Source: Maccoyibacter intestinihominis
GTDB taxonomy: Bacteria; Bacillota; Clostridia; Lachnospirales; Lachnospiraceae
Direction of reading: 5' to 3'
Length of the DNA stretch: 64,000 nucleotides
Assembly (NCBI RefSeq): GCF_040096355.1
Contig: NZ_JBBMEX010000002.1
Span: forward strand, 186,001-250,000
Positions within the stretch are counted from its first letter, which is position 1; every line of letters starts with the position of its first letter. Both the position numbers and the translations under genes were made by a program. The notes beneath the pieces are model-generated. The model was not told the origin of the DNA. It searched no databases and saw nothing but the letters and a program-made list of their open reading frames with translations. This document shows, in pieces, positions 42,244-52,200 of the stretch.

Positions 42244-43683
42244 ATGGCAAAGAAAAAAGTTTATGCTGTAAAAAAGGGTAAGCAAACCGGTTTGTTTTAT
42301 TCATGGAATGAGTGTAAAGAGTCGGTAAGTGGATATCCGGGAGCAGAGTATAAAGGTTTTGAAACAGAAGAGGAAGCGAAAAACTATTTAGAGAATAGGA
42401 TACAAGAAATTAAAAAAGTAGATATAGAAGAGAACACAACAAACCAGTTAGTTGTATATGTAGATGGTAGTTTTGATGAGAAAATAGGAAAATATGCTTT
42501 TGGGTGTATTATTCTTACACCAAGAGGAGAAACTATTAGAGAATCAGGAAATGGAAATGAACCGGACTCTTTAGCAATTAGAAATGTTGCTGGTGAAATG
42601 CTTGGTGCTATGTATGCAGTACAATGGGCAATTAAGAATGGTTATCATAACTTAGAACTTCGTTATGATTATGAAGGAATTGAAAAGTGGGCTCAAGGAG
42701 AATGGAAGGCAAAGAATACACTTACTCAGAAATATGCAAATTTTATGAAGAGTAAATCAGATATTCTAAAAATTTCTTATCAAAAGGTAAAAGCTCATTC
42801 TGGAGATCATTATAATGAAGAAGCAGATAAATTAGCCAAAGCTGCTTTAACAGAAGGTAATGGGATTCCTAAAGTTAAAAGAGGCGATTTTTGGTTTACA
42901 GTTGAGGGAATTTCAGATGAAGATTTGTCAACAGTTATAGCACTTGCTGTTGATGAAATTGGAAAAGACAATCTAATTATAGATGAAAAAAAGATTGCTC
43001 ATGGAAAAGCAGTTTCTTTAAAATGTAACAAAAGTAAAGATAGAGTAGTTGTGACACATTATCAAAAGCATAATAAAGTAGTAATGCAAGGAAGACCAGA
43101 AGTGTTATTTTCTACTATTATTGGATATATTACTGAATTAATAGAAGTAGAAGAAATTCCTAAAATTTTTAATGACACATATAATCTTAACATAGATAAA
43201 GACGAGGTTCGCTCTGAATTTCAGTTTTATATGCCAAATGCTTATGATAAGCTACCGTCTAAGAAAATGGAAAGATCTCTTCATCAGGCTGTGTATAATT
43301 TAAAGGTCACAGATGATATGTTTGATGGAACATATTTGGCTCAGCCGGCAATTCGTGTTGTAGAAGCACAATTAAAAATAGCATTAATAGAATGTGGTAT
43401 TATACCAAATGCGCAGTACATCAAAGAAAATCATTTTGATATGTTTGATAAAATAGGTGTAAAATATAAGCTGAAACCAGAGAGATATGGAAATGCAAAG
43501 CCTGAGCAGGTAAAGTATATTGGAAATATTTATACGTTTTATAACAGCAATCGCCATCCAATAGAACATTGGGATGACCCTACAGCACCAATTGATACTA
43601 CAAAGATGCTGGATATAAAAGGTGCTCATGATTTGATTAAAAGAGCATTGGCGATTATTGATGAATATTATGAAGTGATTTAG
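42244..43683 (+). CDS. RNase HI-RnlA fusion toxin
   Basis: A 479-residue protein starting at ATG 42244 (GAAGGAG upstream). Residues 1-50 are the viroplasmin-like RNase H N-terminal domain (KVYAVKKGKQTGLFYSWNEC). RNase HI follows at about 66-205 with its acidic residues in place: D74 (VYVDGSF), E118 (NVAGEMLGAMYAV), D142 (LRYDYEGIE) and D195 (EEADKLAKAA). Residues 210-479 align by eye with E. coli RnlA: VVMQGRPEVL, GTYLAQPAIRVVEAQLK, PEQVKYIGNIYTFYNSNRH. They include the HEPN motif RHPIEH (R437, H442). RnlA is a toxin endoribonuclease that E. coli RNase HI stimulates; here both are one chain. RnlB follows. The gene is more AT-rich than its surroundings. Confidence 0.85.
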   Translation: MAKKKVYAVKKGKQTGLFYSWNECKESVSGYPGAEYKGFETEEEAKNYLENRIQEIKKVDIEENTTNQLVVYVDGSFDEKIGKYAFGCIILTPRGETIRESGNGNEPDSLAIRNVAGEMLGAMYAVQWAIKNGYHNLELRYDYEGIEKWAQGEWKAKNTLTQKYANFMKSKSDILKISYQKVKAHSGDHYNEEADKLAKAALTEGNGIPKVKRGDFWFTVEGISDEDLSTVIALAVDEIGKDNLIIDEKKIAHGKAVSLKCNKSKDRVVVTHYQKHNKVVMQGRPEVLFSTIIGYITELIEVEEIPKIFNDTYNLNIDKDEVRSEFQFYMPNAYDKLPSKKMERSLHQAVYNLKVTDDMFDGTYLAQPAIRVVEAQLKIALIECGIIPNAQYIKENHFDMFDKIGVKYKLKPERYGNAKPEQVKYIGNIYTFYNSNRHPIEHWDDPTAPIDTTKMLDIKGAHDLIKRALAIIDEYYEVI

Positions 43684-43708
43684 AAATTAGGAGAAAGGAG
43701 TAAGTTAG

Positions 43709-44074
43709 ATGAATAACTTTGATATGATTGTGATAAGTGAAGAAAAAGAAAATATTCTTGTGGTTATGAAGACTAGCGAGCCTCCTTTTGATTACCTTGC
43801 AGAGATTGAGGCTTCGCTAAGGGAAAAACACTATATCGGTGTAGTAATGATTGATGAATTGCTACATAGTGGGAATACGGAAGAACGGTTCATTCAGGGA
43901 TACTTTGATGGTGCCCGGTTTGACAGTGGGCAATTTGCCTTTGAGCTTGTTCCGAAAAAGAGCAAATTAAGGGAACCTGTTTGTTTTTACTTGCATCAAG
44001 ACAGGGAAAGCCTTGAATATTCTATTTTAACGACCAGACAGCAGAAGCTGATTGAGCATGGCTGTATCATTTAA
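43709..44074 (+). CDS. rnlB: RnlB-like antitoxin
   Basis: A 121-residue protein 25 bases after the RnlA fusion gene, with GAGAAAGGAG before the ATG. Patterns such as NILVVMKTSEPPFDYLAEIE, GVVMIDELLHSGNTEERFIQ and FELVPKKSKL resemble the RnlB family of type II antitoxins. RnlB binds RnlA and blocks its RNase activity until phage infection or loss of the gene. A terminator closes the two-gene operon. Confidence 0.8.
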   Translation: MNNFDMIVISEEKENILVVMKTSEPPFDYLAEIEASLREKHYIGVVMIDELLHSGNTEERFIQGYFDGARFDSGQFAFELVPKKSKLREPVCFYLHQDRESLEYSILTTRQQKLIEHGCII

Positions 44075-44099
44075 AAAGAAAATAAGAAGTAACACAAAG

Positions 44100-44132
44100 A
44101 GCATTATCGCTAAAAACGGTAGTGCTTTTTTT
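44100..44132 (+). terminator. Terminator of the RnlAB module
   Basis: AGCATTATC (44100-44108) pairs with GGTAGTGCT (44118-44126) using G-T wobbles, followed by a T run. Confidence 0.7.
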
Positions 44133-44157
44133 GTGCATAAAAAGGAGGTATTGCTAC

Positions 44158-45498
44158 GTGGAAAAAGGTGAGATGGGCGAGAATGCCACCGGACGTTTGA
44201 CAACGTATTATGTGGCAGAATGTATGGAATTTAACCGCTATGGAGAATACAGGGAGGATATCCACAGTGCAGAAGAGGCAGTAAAGATCTATCAGAGTAT
44301 TCCTTCTGAAAGGTTGAATGCAGGAAAAGGAATTGGGCTTCATGTGGAGGAAGAAGATGGTATTCCATTGGAATTTTCCCTGGTTTATAACGGGGAGTTG
44401 GATGTGGATCTTTTGAGAGATATCTATGATCAAAACCAATACCCAGAGGTTTTTATAGCTGCCAGGGAACTGAGTGCTTATCTTCCGGAAACAAAAGTCA
44501 TTGATACCAAAGGGCTTTTAACAGAGAAAACCTTGGAGGCTACTGTTTTTGCAGATGAAATGATAAAACTGGAAAAAAATCTTGACCCTGATTTTTACCA
44601 TACCTTTTATCCGAAAGAAGCAGAACATAAGGAAGCTATTATATGGAAAGCCTTATGTCAAGACGGAAAAGAGGAATACAGCAGGTGGCTGGGAAGCAAG
44701 ATATTTGAGCAGAAATCAGAGTTGAAAGAACAGGCAGACAAGCTAAAGACAACACTGGAACAGGTAAAACTTATTCCGCCGGTGGACTTGAAACCCTTTG
44801 TGTATGTGCGGATCAGTGAACACCCGGACATTCCATTGGAAGAAGCCATGCCATTAAATCAAGCGGTAGAATTGTTCGGAAAGCTGGATCGGCAGGCAGT
44901 GGAAGAGAAAGATATGGCAGGTTATTACAAAACACATTTTGAAATCTGTTTTCTCTCAGAGGGGGAAGTCATGTCTTATACCGGGCGCCAGGATTTTGGT
45001 GACGGGGAAGGAAATCTGCTGGATCATGTAAAAGCATTTGCAGATTATTATCTCCATACAGAAGAAGGGCAGCAGCTTATGAAACAGACCGCCAGGACAA
45101 CAGAAGAATGGGAACATGAACAACAGCAAATGAGATGGGTACTGGAGGAGATGCTTCCTACCCTTCAGTATTTCTGCAACCTGGAAAAACTGGAAACAGC
45201 GGTTCTGGAAGAACAGGAAATAGAAAAGAAAGTCCCTTTACTGACGCAGGGGGACGCATCACGAAAAGCATATCAGGAAGCCATGCTTGCCTATATCCGG
45301 GAAAGCAGGATTGCATTAAATACAGGGAAGGAGCTGCCTTGTATGCCGGATATCCGGGATTTTGCAACTGCCTGTCCGGATAAATCATACAAAGAACAGG
45401 TTATGGAAGAGATACGACAGGAAGCAGAGTCATACGGTATGACCGTAGAAGCGTATGCAGCAAATGGATATGAGCCGCCAAAAAGGGGCGGCAGATAA
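44158..45498 (+). CDS. YodL/large polyvalent protein-associated domain protein
   Basis: A 446-residue protein. GTG 44158 is chosen because AAAGGAGG ends eight bases upstream. The region at about 10-100 has the YodL-like pattern found in conjugative elements: TYYVAECMEFNRYGEYREDI, SAEEAVKIYQSIPSERLNAG, KGIGLHVEEEDG. The middle contains a coiled stretch, and a second related segment reads LEEAMPLNQAVELFGKLDRQ. No catalytic motif is visible. Such domains are found beside methylases and helicases of elements and are suspected anti-restriction or host-interaction modules (inference). Confidence 0.65.
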   Translation: MEKGEMGENATGRLTTYYVAECMEFNRYGEYREDIHSAEEAVKIYQSIPSERLNAGKGIGLHVEEEDGIPLEFSLVYNGELDVDLLRDIYDQNQYPEVFIAARELSAYLPETKVIDTKGLLTEKTLEATVFADEMIKLEKNLDPDFYHTFYPKEAEHKEAIIWKALCQDGKEEYSRWLGSKIFEQKSELKEQADKLKTTLEQVKLIPPVDLKPFVYVRISEHPDIPLEEAMPLNQAVELFGKLDRQAVEEKDMAGYYKTHFEICFLSEGEVMSYTGRQDFGDGEGNLLDHVKAFADYYLHTEEGQQLMKQTARTTEEWEHEQQQMRWVLEEMLPTLQYFCNLEKLETAVLEEQEIEKKVPLLTQGDASRKAYQEAMLAYIRESRIALNTGKELPCMPDIRDFATACPDKSYKEQVMEEIRQEAESYGMTVEAYAANGYEPPKRGGR

Positions 45499-45557
45499 AA
45501 TTAGGAAAGGAGGCGGAGTTTTGGCCATGTAAAAGATATCTTCCCTCCTGAAAAAAA

Positions 45558-46463
45558 TTGGATTTAGAAAAAACAGCAATAGAACGTATCCGCACTGCCA
45601 GCCAGATGTCCCTGCAACATTATGGGCTTCCTTTGGTAGTGACGGACAGTGGAGGAAAAGACAGCGCCGTATGCAGGGAACTGGTACGGCGTTCCGGCGT
45701 GCCATTTGAACTGATGCACAACCTGACTACTGCAGATGCCCCACAGACTATTTATTATGTGAGGGAACAGTTTCAGAAGGCAGAACAGGCCGGTATAACT
45801 TGTAGTATCAATAAACCTTACTATAAAGGGCAGCGGATAACTATGTGGAGCCTGATCCCCATGAAAATGATCCCTCCTACCAGGACTATCCGGTATTGTT
45901 GTGAGGTTCTAAAAGAAAATGGTGGGGCTGGGCGTTTTATCACCACAGGTGTCCGGTGGGCAGAAAGCCGAAAGCGGAGGAAAAACAGGGGGATTTATGA
46001 AAACTTTGTCCCAAATGGAAAAAAACGTGCCATTATTTTAAATAATGATAATGATGATACCAGGCGACTCTTTGAATCATGCCTGTCAAGGGGCAAACAC
46101 GTATGCAATCCCATTGTTGACTGGAGTGACCAGCAGGTCTGGGAGTATATCCAGGCAGAGAAAATACCCATGAACCCTCTTTACGAAATGGGATTTCACC
46201 GGGTTGGCTGTGTAGGCTGTCCTATGGCAGGAAAACAAAGATACCGGGAGTTCCGCATCTTCCCGACCTATGAGAGGGCTTACCGGCGGGCTTTTGCTAA
46301 AATGCTGGAGTTAAGGAAAGCTGCAGGAAGGCAGTGCAATTCCCGCTTATGGTCAGATGTAGATGCTTTTTTCCGTTGGTGGATGGAAGATCCTGGTATC
46401 CCCGGACAGTATGAATTGTCCTTTCATGAAGATACCAATGAGATTTATTATGACTATTTGTAG
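45558..46463 (+). CDS. PAPS reductase/PP-loop ATPase family protein
   Basis: A 301-residue protein with the PP-loop SGGKDSAVCRELVRR (about residue 32) and the C-terminal cysteine pair CVGCPMAGKQRYREFRIFPT of the PAPS-reductase/DndC-like superfamily. Further cysteines (RYCCEVLK) could help bind an iron-sulfur cluster. Element-borne members are of unknown function; nucleic-acid thiolation is one possibility by analogy with DndC, not shown here. The TTG at 45558 lacks a good ribosome binding site. A good AAAGGAGG 50 bases upstream is followed only by the mini-frame TTG GCC ATG TAA, so the start region may have been altered. Confidence 0.7.
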   Translation: MDLEKTAIERIRTASQMSLQHYGLPLVVTDSGGKDSAVCRELVRRSGVPFELMHNLTTADAPQTIYYVREQFQKAEQAGITCSINKPYYKGQRITMWSLIPMKMIPPTRTIRYCCEVLKENGGAGRFITTGVRWAESRKRRKNRGIYENFVPNGKKRAIILNNDNDDTRRLFESCLSRGKHVCNPIVDWSDQQVWEYIQAEKIPMNPLYEMGFHRVGCVGCPMAGKQRYREFRIFPTYERAYRRAFAKMLELRKAAGRQCNSRLWSDVDAFFRWWMEDPGIPGQYELSFHEDTNEIYYDYL

Positions 46464-46481
46464 TGGAAGGGAGGAGGAATT

Positions 46482-46988
46482 ATCGCAAAATATCAATTAT
46501 CTTTTGGACTGCAGTATGAAGCCTGGATGCTGGAAATCCGTATTCCGGACTGGCTGGAGTTTCCTTCTAAGGAGCAGGCACTAAAATATGGTGAGCAAGC
46601 TGAGGTTTCCGTTTTCTTAAAAGCGGAAGCTATTTTTTTGCTCTTTGATGGCAGTAAGGAGAAGATTTTACCGCAGCAGACGGAACTTTATCAGTTTTCC
46701 TACCTGAAAGAAAAGACTTATGACAGACTGGGACCGCCACTTTCCCCGGAAGACATAGACCATTTGGTAGAAGTGGGGGAATTGGAGCAGGTGCTGTTCA
46801 GTGAAAAATATATCCTGACAGAAGATGATTACCAGGAATTTTCCGGAAACCTTATGGAAGCCTTTCAGGAATTGGAAAAGGAGTACGGTCCACCACCCAG
46901 AGAAAAGGAACAGGGGTATCTGTTTCAGGCGCTCTGGTATCAGGCAGAAGAATTAAACCCCGGAGAGGGGGACTGCTTTGGAGATTAA
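46482..46988 (+). CDS. Hypothetical protein with probable non-standard start
   Basis: The frame encodes about 168 residues. The strong GGGAGGAGG at 46469-46477 is followed by ATT ATC GCA AAA TAT, where one would expect ATG GCA AAA TAT. The first ATG is at 46527 and has no ribosome binding site. The early residues (AKYQLSFGLQYEAW) and PDWLEFPSKEQALKYGEQAE look conserved-type, so an ATT or ATC start or a mutated start codon is suspected. The C-terminal part is acidic. No family recognised. It overlaps the next gene by 11 bases. Confidence 0.5.
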   Translation: MAKYQLSFGLQYEAWMLEIRIPDWLEFPSKEQALKYGEQAEVSVFLKAEAIFLLFDGSKEKILPQQTELYQFSYLKEKTYDRLGPPLSPEDIDHLVEVGELEQVLFSEKYILTEDDYQEFSGNLMEAFQELEKEYGPPPREKEQGYLFQALWYQAEELNPGEGDCFGD

Positions 46989-49074
46989 GGTAAAAAAAGA
47001 AAAAGAGCCGGAGCTGAAATTAAAAAAAGAAGCCCAGGTGACGGTGCATAAGAAAAATCCTATTTTATCTGCAAAGGAAAAGAAAGCTGCTTTTACCTCT
47101 AAGCCGGTGGCCGATCTTTTAGGGCAGAGAAAGAAAAAAGAAGGGGCAGAAAAAGGGAAACAGCCGGAGCAGGGCAGAGAAGCGCTGTTTGAAAAACAAA
47201 AGGAAAAGAAAAAGCAAGCCGGGAAAGAGGCAGCAATCCGGGGAGCAGCAGAAGATAGAAAACAAAATGGAAAGGCCAAAAGCACCGTATCTGTACCGGG
47301 AACCTTACAGCCGGATCAGATGAAACAGGGGGTAGCACCAAACAGTCAGCCCTCTGCTGGTTTCCAGGCGAAGGAACAGTATCGGAGGGAACAGGCTGCA
47401 AAGCTGGCGGAAACAAAAAAATCTTCCCTGGCGAAGCAGACTGCCATAAAAGGGGTACGCCGGGGAGAGGCTGCTATATTGACCCAGTTAGAGGGCGGGG
47501 AGGAAGTCAATGATTCCCTTTATGTCATGGGGACAGCAACAAAACCGGCAGAAAAGATGTGGAAGGATCGGAATTATAGAAAGGCAGAGCAGGAATTAAA
47601 GGTAAAACAGGCAGATGGGAAGATCACCAATAAGCAGTTTTACAGACAAACAAAAGCAGTGAAAAAGAAACAGATGGAGAAACAGAAAAAACAGGCAGTC
47701 CGGCAGAGAAAAATCCAGTATATGATCAATAAGCTCACCGGAAATGGGCAGCAGGACAGTTTGGCACAGGTGGCAAAAGATATTGTAAAGATGAAAGCCT
47801 CTGTGTTTATGCTGAAGGTGGTCCAGTTTGCCGGGGCGCTTTTGGCTCCGCTGTTCAGTATTCTTCTTGTGGTGGCAATCCCTGTAGTGATTATCTTTTT
47901 CCTCTTATACTGTTCGCCACTTGGTGCGTTCATGCCAAATCCGTCTGAGGAGAACCCTACCGTCCGAGAAGTTTTAAGCGGTTACTACATGGACTTTAAT
48001 ACAAAACTTGGACAAAATGGGGAAGATGGGGCAGTTACCTATCTCCATGAGAAAAACGGGAATTATGTGAGTAATTACTATGATACTTTAATGGTTTATA
48101 TGGTGAAGTATGGAACCGGGGATATAGGTGTGGATATGGATCAGCGGCATAAGGACAAGCTGAAGGAAATCTTTGATGAAATGAACAGTTTTGAAAACAC
48201 GACCATAACCACTACCATAAAGGCAGGGGAAAGCCTGGGAAATGTTGTCACCAGCGGTTATTGCCAGTGCAGTATCTGTTGTGGACAGTGGGCAGGAGGA
48301 CCTACAGCCTCCGGTGTCATGCCAAAACCGGACCATACCATTGCAGTAGATGCACAAAACCCCTTTGTCCCTATGGGAACCAGGATCATTATGAACGGGA
48401 TTGAATATACCGTAGAAGATACCGGAGCATTTGACCGGTATGGGGTACAATTTGATGTTTTCTGTGCAGATCATGCAACTGCGTCTGCCTGGGGACATCA
48501 GACTTTTGAAGCGTTTCTGGCAGATGGGGACGAAAATGAGATTACGGTAACAAAGAAGGGCTGCTACGTCAAGAACCTGAATTATGAGGACTATATTGCA
48601 CTTGGAAAGCTGACCGAAAAAGAAGAAGAACTTTTAAGGGAAGTCATGAGTGAGGAATTCCGAAATGAGATCCCTTCCTTTGGCGTAGGAAGTGACGTTG
48701 CAAATCTGGCACTGACGAAGGTAGGCTGCAAATACAGTCAGGAACACCGGTATGAGGAAGGATATTATGATTGCAGTTCCCTGGTACAGCGGTTGTATCA
48801 GGAGGTAGGCATTTCCCTTCCGGCGATTGCCTCTACCCAGGGAGAATTTATGGTAACACATGGGTTGGAAGTTACAGAAGGCGAACTGGAGCCGGGAGAT
48901 CTGATTTTTTACTCTTATGAGCAGAATGGGCAGTTCCGCAATATTTCCCATGTGGCAATTTATGTTGGTAATGGCAGAATGGTACATGCAGCCAACAGCA
49001 GACGTGGAGTAGTGAATGACCCGTTCAATCCGTCGAACATTGGGCTGTATGGAAGACCCAGCCGCTTGCAGTAA
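46978..49074 (+). CDS. VirB1-like conjugation cell-wall hydrolase (3D and NlpC/P60 domains)
   Basis: A 698-residue protein with TTG start (GGAGAGGGGG upstream). Residues 1-270 are a very basic cytoplasmic region. A membrane helix follows at about 290-318 (LFSILLVVAIPVVIIFFLLY). Outside the membrane are a 3D-type domain (about 415-515: SGYCQCSICCGQWAGGPTAS, VPMGTRIIMNGIEYTVEDTG) and a C-terminal NlpC/P60 peptidase with Cys in YYDCSSLVQRLY (about 597) and His in SHVAIYVGNGRMVHAAN (about 660). It opens peptidoglycan for the mating channel. Confidence 0.9.
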   Translation: MEIKVKKEKEPELKLKKEAQVTVHKKNPILSAKEKKAAFTSKPVADLLGQRKKKEGAEKGKQPEQGREALFEKQKEKKKQAGKEAAIRGAAEDRKQNGKAKSTVSVPGTLQPDQMKQGVAPNSQPSAGFQAKEQYRREQAAKLAETKKSSLAKQTAIKGVRRGEAAILTQLEGGEEVNDSLYVMGTATKPAEKMWKDRNYRKAEQELKVKQADGKITNKQFYRQTKAVKKKQMEKQKKQAVRQRKIQYMINKLTGNGQQDSLAQVAKDIVKMKASVFMLKVVQFAGALLAPLFSILLVVAIPVVIIFFLLYCSPLGAFMPNPSEENPTVREVLSGYYMDFNTKLGQNGEDGAVTYLHEKNGNYVSNYYDTLMVYMVKYGTGDIGVDMDQRHKDKLKEIFDEMNSFENTTITTTIKAGESLGNVVTSGYCQCSICCGQWAGGPTASGVMPKPDHTIAVDAQNPFVPMGTRIIMNGIEYTVEDTGAFDRYGVQFDVFCADHATASAWGHQTFEAFLADGDENEITVTKKGCYVKNLNYEDYIALGKLTEKEEELLREVMSEEFRNEIPSFGVGSDVANLALTKVGCKYSQEHRYEEGYYDCSSLVQRLYQEVGISLPAIASTQGEFMVTHGLEVTEGELEPGDLIFYSYEQNGQFRNISHVAIYVGNGRMVHAANSRRGVVNDPFNPSNIGLYGRPSRLQ

Positions 49075-49086
49075 GAAAGGAGAAGC

Positions 49087-49293
49087 ATGGACGAAAAAGA
49101 ATATGAAGTGACCATAACAGAAGTCCTGGAGAAAAAAGTAAGATACCGGGGCAGGAATGAACTGGAGGCAACTGCAAAAGCAGAAGCAGATTATTATGCA
49201 GAAAAAATCGTGCTGGGGGCAGATGATTTTTCCTATCGTGATATTTCTGCAAAAGAACTGGTACCTGTAAAAGAAAGAAGGAACAGCAGATGA
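49087..49293 (+). CDS. DpnD/PcfM family protein
   Basis: A 68-residue protein with the DpnD-PcfM pattern: YEVTITEVLEKKVRYRGRNE then LEATAKAEADYYAEKIVLGA and DDFSYRDIS. This small beta-alpha domain is common in conjugative plasmids; its role is unknown. AAAGGAGAAGC precedes the ATG, and its TGA overlaps the next ATG by four bases. Confidence 0.8.
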   Translation: MDEKEYEVTITEVLEKKVRYRGRNELEATAKAEADYYAEKIVLGADDFSYRDISAKELVPVKERRNSR

Positions 49294-52200
49294 AGCATAT
49301 CACAAAAGTACGGGAACTGTATGAGGAAACCATACACTGGATTTCAGAGTCGGAGGATTCCTGGAAAAATTTCCTTTCCTGCATGGGGCGTTTGTATCAG
49401 TTGGACTTCTTAAATACCTGTATGGTATATGCCCAGCGCCCAGATGCGTCCGTTCTTGCAGGATATGATGCCTGGCTGGAAATGGATTTGCCGGTTGCCA
49501 GAGGAAGTAAAGGAATTGCAGTATTTCCTTCCAAAATTTTCGGGGAAGGAGTTACCCATGTTTATGATATTCAAGATGTAAAGGGACAGGGAATCCGGCC
49601 CTGGAACTGGCAGGTGAATGGGACAAACCGCAGACTGCTGGCAAGGGAGCTGTTCCCGGAAATCTACGAACAGGAAAAAAAGTTTAAAAATTCTTTAGAC
49701 GCCTTTACAAGAACAAATGTTTGGTTTATGATAGAAGAGGAAGATGAAATTTTAAAATCCTTGCAGAAGCTGGCTGTCCTTATCGGAGAGGGACAGGAGG
49801 TAAAAGAAAACCAGATTACAGAGTTTCTTGTAAACAGTGTCTGTTATGCGGTGAAAAGCCGCTGCGGTATCCGAGATGACACCCTGGATTTTTCTTTTAT
49901 CTGCGGTTTTTCAGAGAATGAGGAGGTTCTGTACCGGACAGGACGGTTAGTATCCCATTTATCTGGGCGGATTGTGTTACAGATTGCAAGGACCATGAAG
50001 AACATAGACCTTGAAAGGAGGCAGTATTATGGAAGGAATCGCAGGAATCCAGTACAGGGAAATGAATGGCGTACAGATACCAGTCTTAGAGGGCGTGATG
50101 AGCGAGGAGAAGATGCTGGCGTCCCTGAACCGTTACGGCAGGATCGCAGCACAGGAAATGAAGAGAACGGACCAGGCACAATACGAAATGATGCTCCTGT
50201 CCGGGAAACTGATGGAGCGGCTTATGAAAATCCAGACAGAAGCGGAGGAATACCACGAGAAACTGGCAGAAAGTTTTCTGAAGACCTGGACCAGGGAGGA
50301 CAGGATAGACCCTTACAACACGTTGGAAATGACCAACCTTCGGATACAGGCGGATATGGAAGCACAGAAACAGGTTATGGAGGAGATCATTCAGCTCAGG
50401 ATCGGATAAAACAGGAAAAAACAGAAGAGGATACAGAGAAAGGAACTGCTTCGGCGGTTCCTTTTCTGTCTGGGGAGATAGAACCTGCACAGCCGGAAAA
50501 CTGGCAGAAAGAGAAAATTCTTCTGGAAATGACGGAGCAGGAGATACCATATAAAATTTATGAGTTTTACCGGAACAATCCAGAGGAAACAGACCGGGAA
50601 GCTTATCTTTATGAATTGTATGGAGATGTAAAAAGAGAAGCCCATACAAAAGACGGTATCCTGACCGCAGAAAGCGGTTCCAGTGGTTTTTATATCCTTT
50701 GGAGTGAGGGAACTTCCATGAAGGAGGCGTTCTGGTACTGGGACGAAGTTTCTTTGGAAATTGGGAAACGGATTGAAAAAGGGACCTATCTTCCTTTGTT
50801 ATCTGTATCGGAGGAAGCCTTAGAAAATGGGGAAGAAACAGAGGAAGAAACCTTACAGCCAGAGAAAGTGCAGGAAGTGATTGAGGAAAAGGAACCAATC
50901 CCATTAGAAGAGATTGGCATAGCCTTTTATAAACAGAATATCCAGGCGGATATTTTAAAGAAAATGCTCTGTCTGGTCTATACGACCAATCAGCTACCGG
51001 AAGAAAAAGACCATTTTTTGAAGATGCTTTTGCTTCGGGAAGTACCGGAAGGCCAGCCTTATTATCTGGTGCGGACAGAACATGGAAGCTATGAGCTTTG
51101 TATTCAGGAAAATGGGATTAAGATCACCCTGCCGGAAAGCCAAGATTTTCTGCAGGAACTTTCCTGGGATCAGTTTGGCGGGCTTACTGCACATCTGGCA
51201 GAGGAGGACCAGATTGCCTATACCGAAGATTCAGAAACCTTAGAGCAGCAGGAGAATATGTACCGTCTGCTTCCCTGGTTTCCGGCATTATGGGAAGAAT
51301 ATAGCGAAATTCTTAAAAAGGAAGAGCTTTGGCAGGAAGGAAGAACCTCTGTCCAGACAGAAGGCAAGGAAGAAGCCGGAGATTATTATTACCCAGAAGG
51401 GTGGTTGCAGTTTACCGGTGGGGATAAAAGCCGGTATCAGAAAAATATCCGGGCAATCCGTATCTTAAAAACACTGGAGCAGGAAGAGAGAAATGCCACA
51501 AAAGAAGAACAGGAAATTCTTGCGGGGTATGTAGGGTGGGGCGGGCTGCCAAATGCTTTTAACAGTAAACGCCCGGAGTGGAAAAAAGAATATCAGGAAT
51601 TGAAGGAACTGTTGACCGCAGAAGAATACGCCCAGGCAAGGGCCAGTGTCAACAGTTCTTTTTATACGCCGCCGGAAGTCGTGCGGGGTGTTTATAAAGC
51701 CCTGGAGCAGTTTGGATTCCAGAAGGGAAAAATTCTGGAACCGGCTATGGGGATTGGAAACTTTTTTCATGGTCTTCCGGAAAGTATGCAAAAATCCCAG
51801 CTTTATGGCGTGGAGATTGATGCCATAAGCGGAAGGATTGCACAAAAGCTCCACCCTTCAGCCAGTATCCAGATTAAAGGATTTGAAAAAACGGAATTTG
51901 AGGATAACAGCTTTGATGTAATTGTAGGAAACGTGCCTTTTGGGGATTTCCGTTTGTATGATCCCCGATATAAAAAGATGAAGTTGAAAGTCCATGATTA
52001 TTTTATCCGGAAAAGCATGGACCTCCTTCGGCCAGGAGGCATTTTGGCAGTGGTAACTTCAAAAGGGACGTTGGATAAAAATGACAGCGCTGTGAGAAAA
52101 AATTTGGCAGAACAGGCAGACCTTTTAGGGGCAGTCCGGCTTCCGGCAGATTCTTTTGGAAAGAGCGCCAATACCGCAGTTACCAGTGACCTTTTGTTTT

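Noticed and set aside
50086..50904. 272-codon minus-strand frame inside the methylase/helicase gene
   Set aside because: Antisense shadow with no ribosome binding site and no recognisable domain; the plus-strand frame at 50029 in the same area was kept because it has both.
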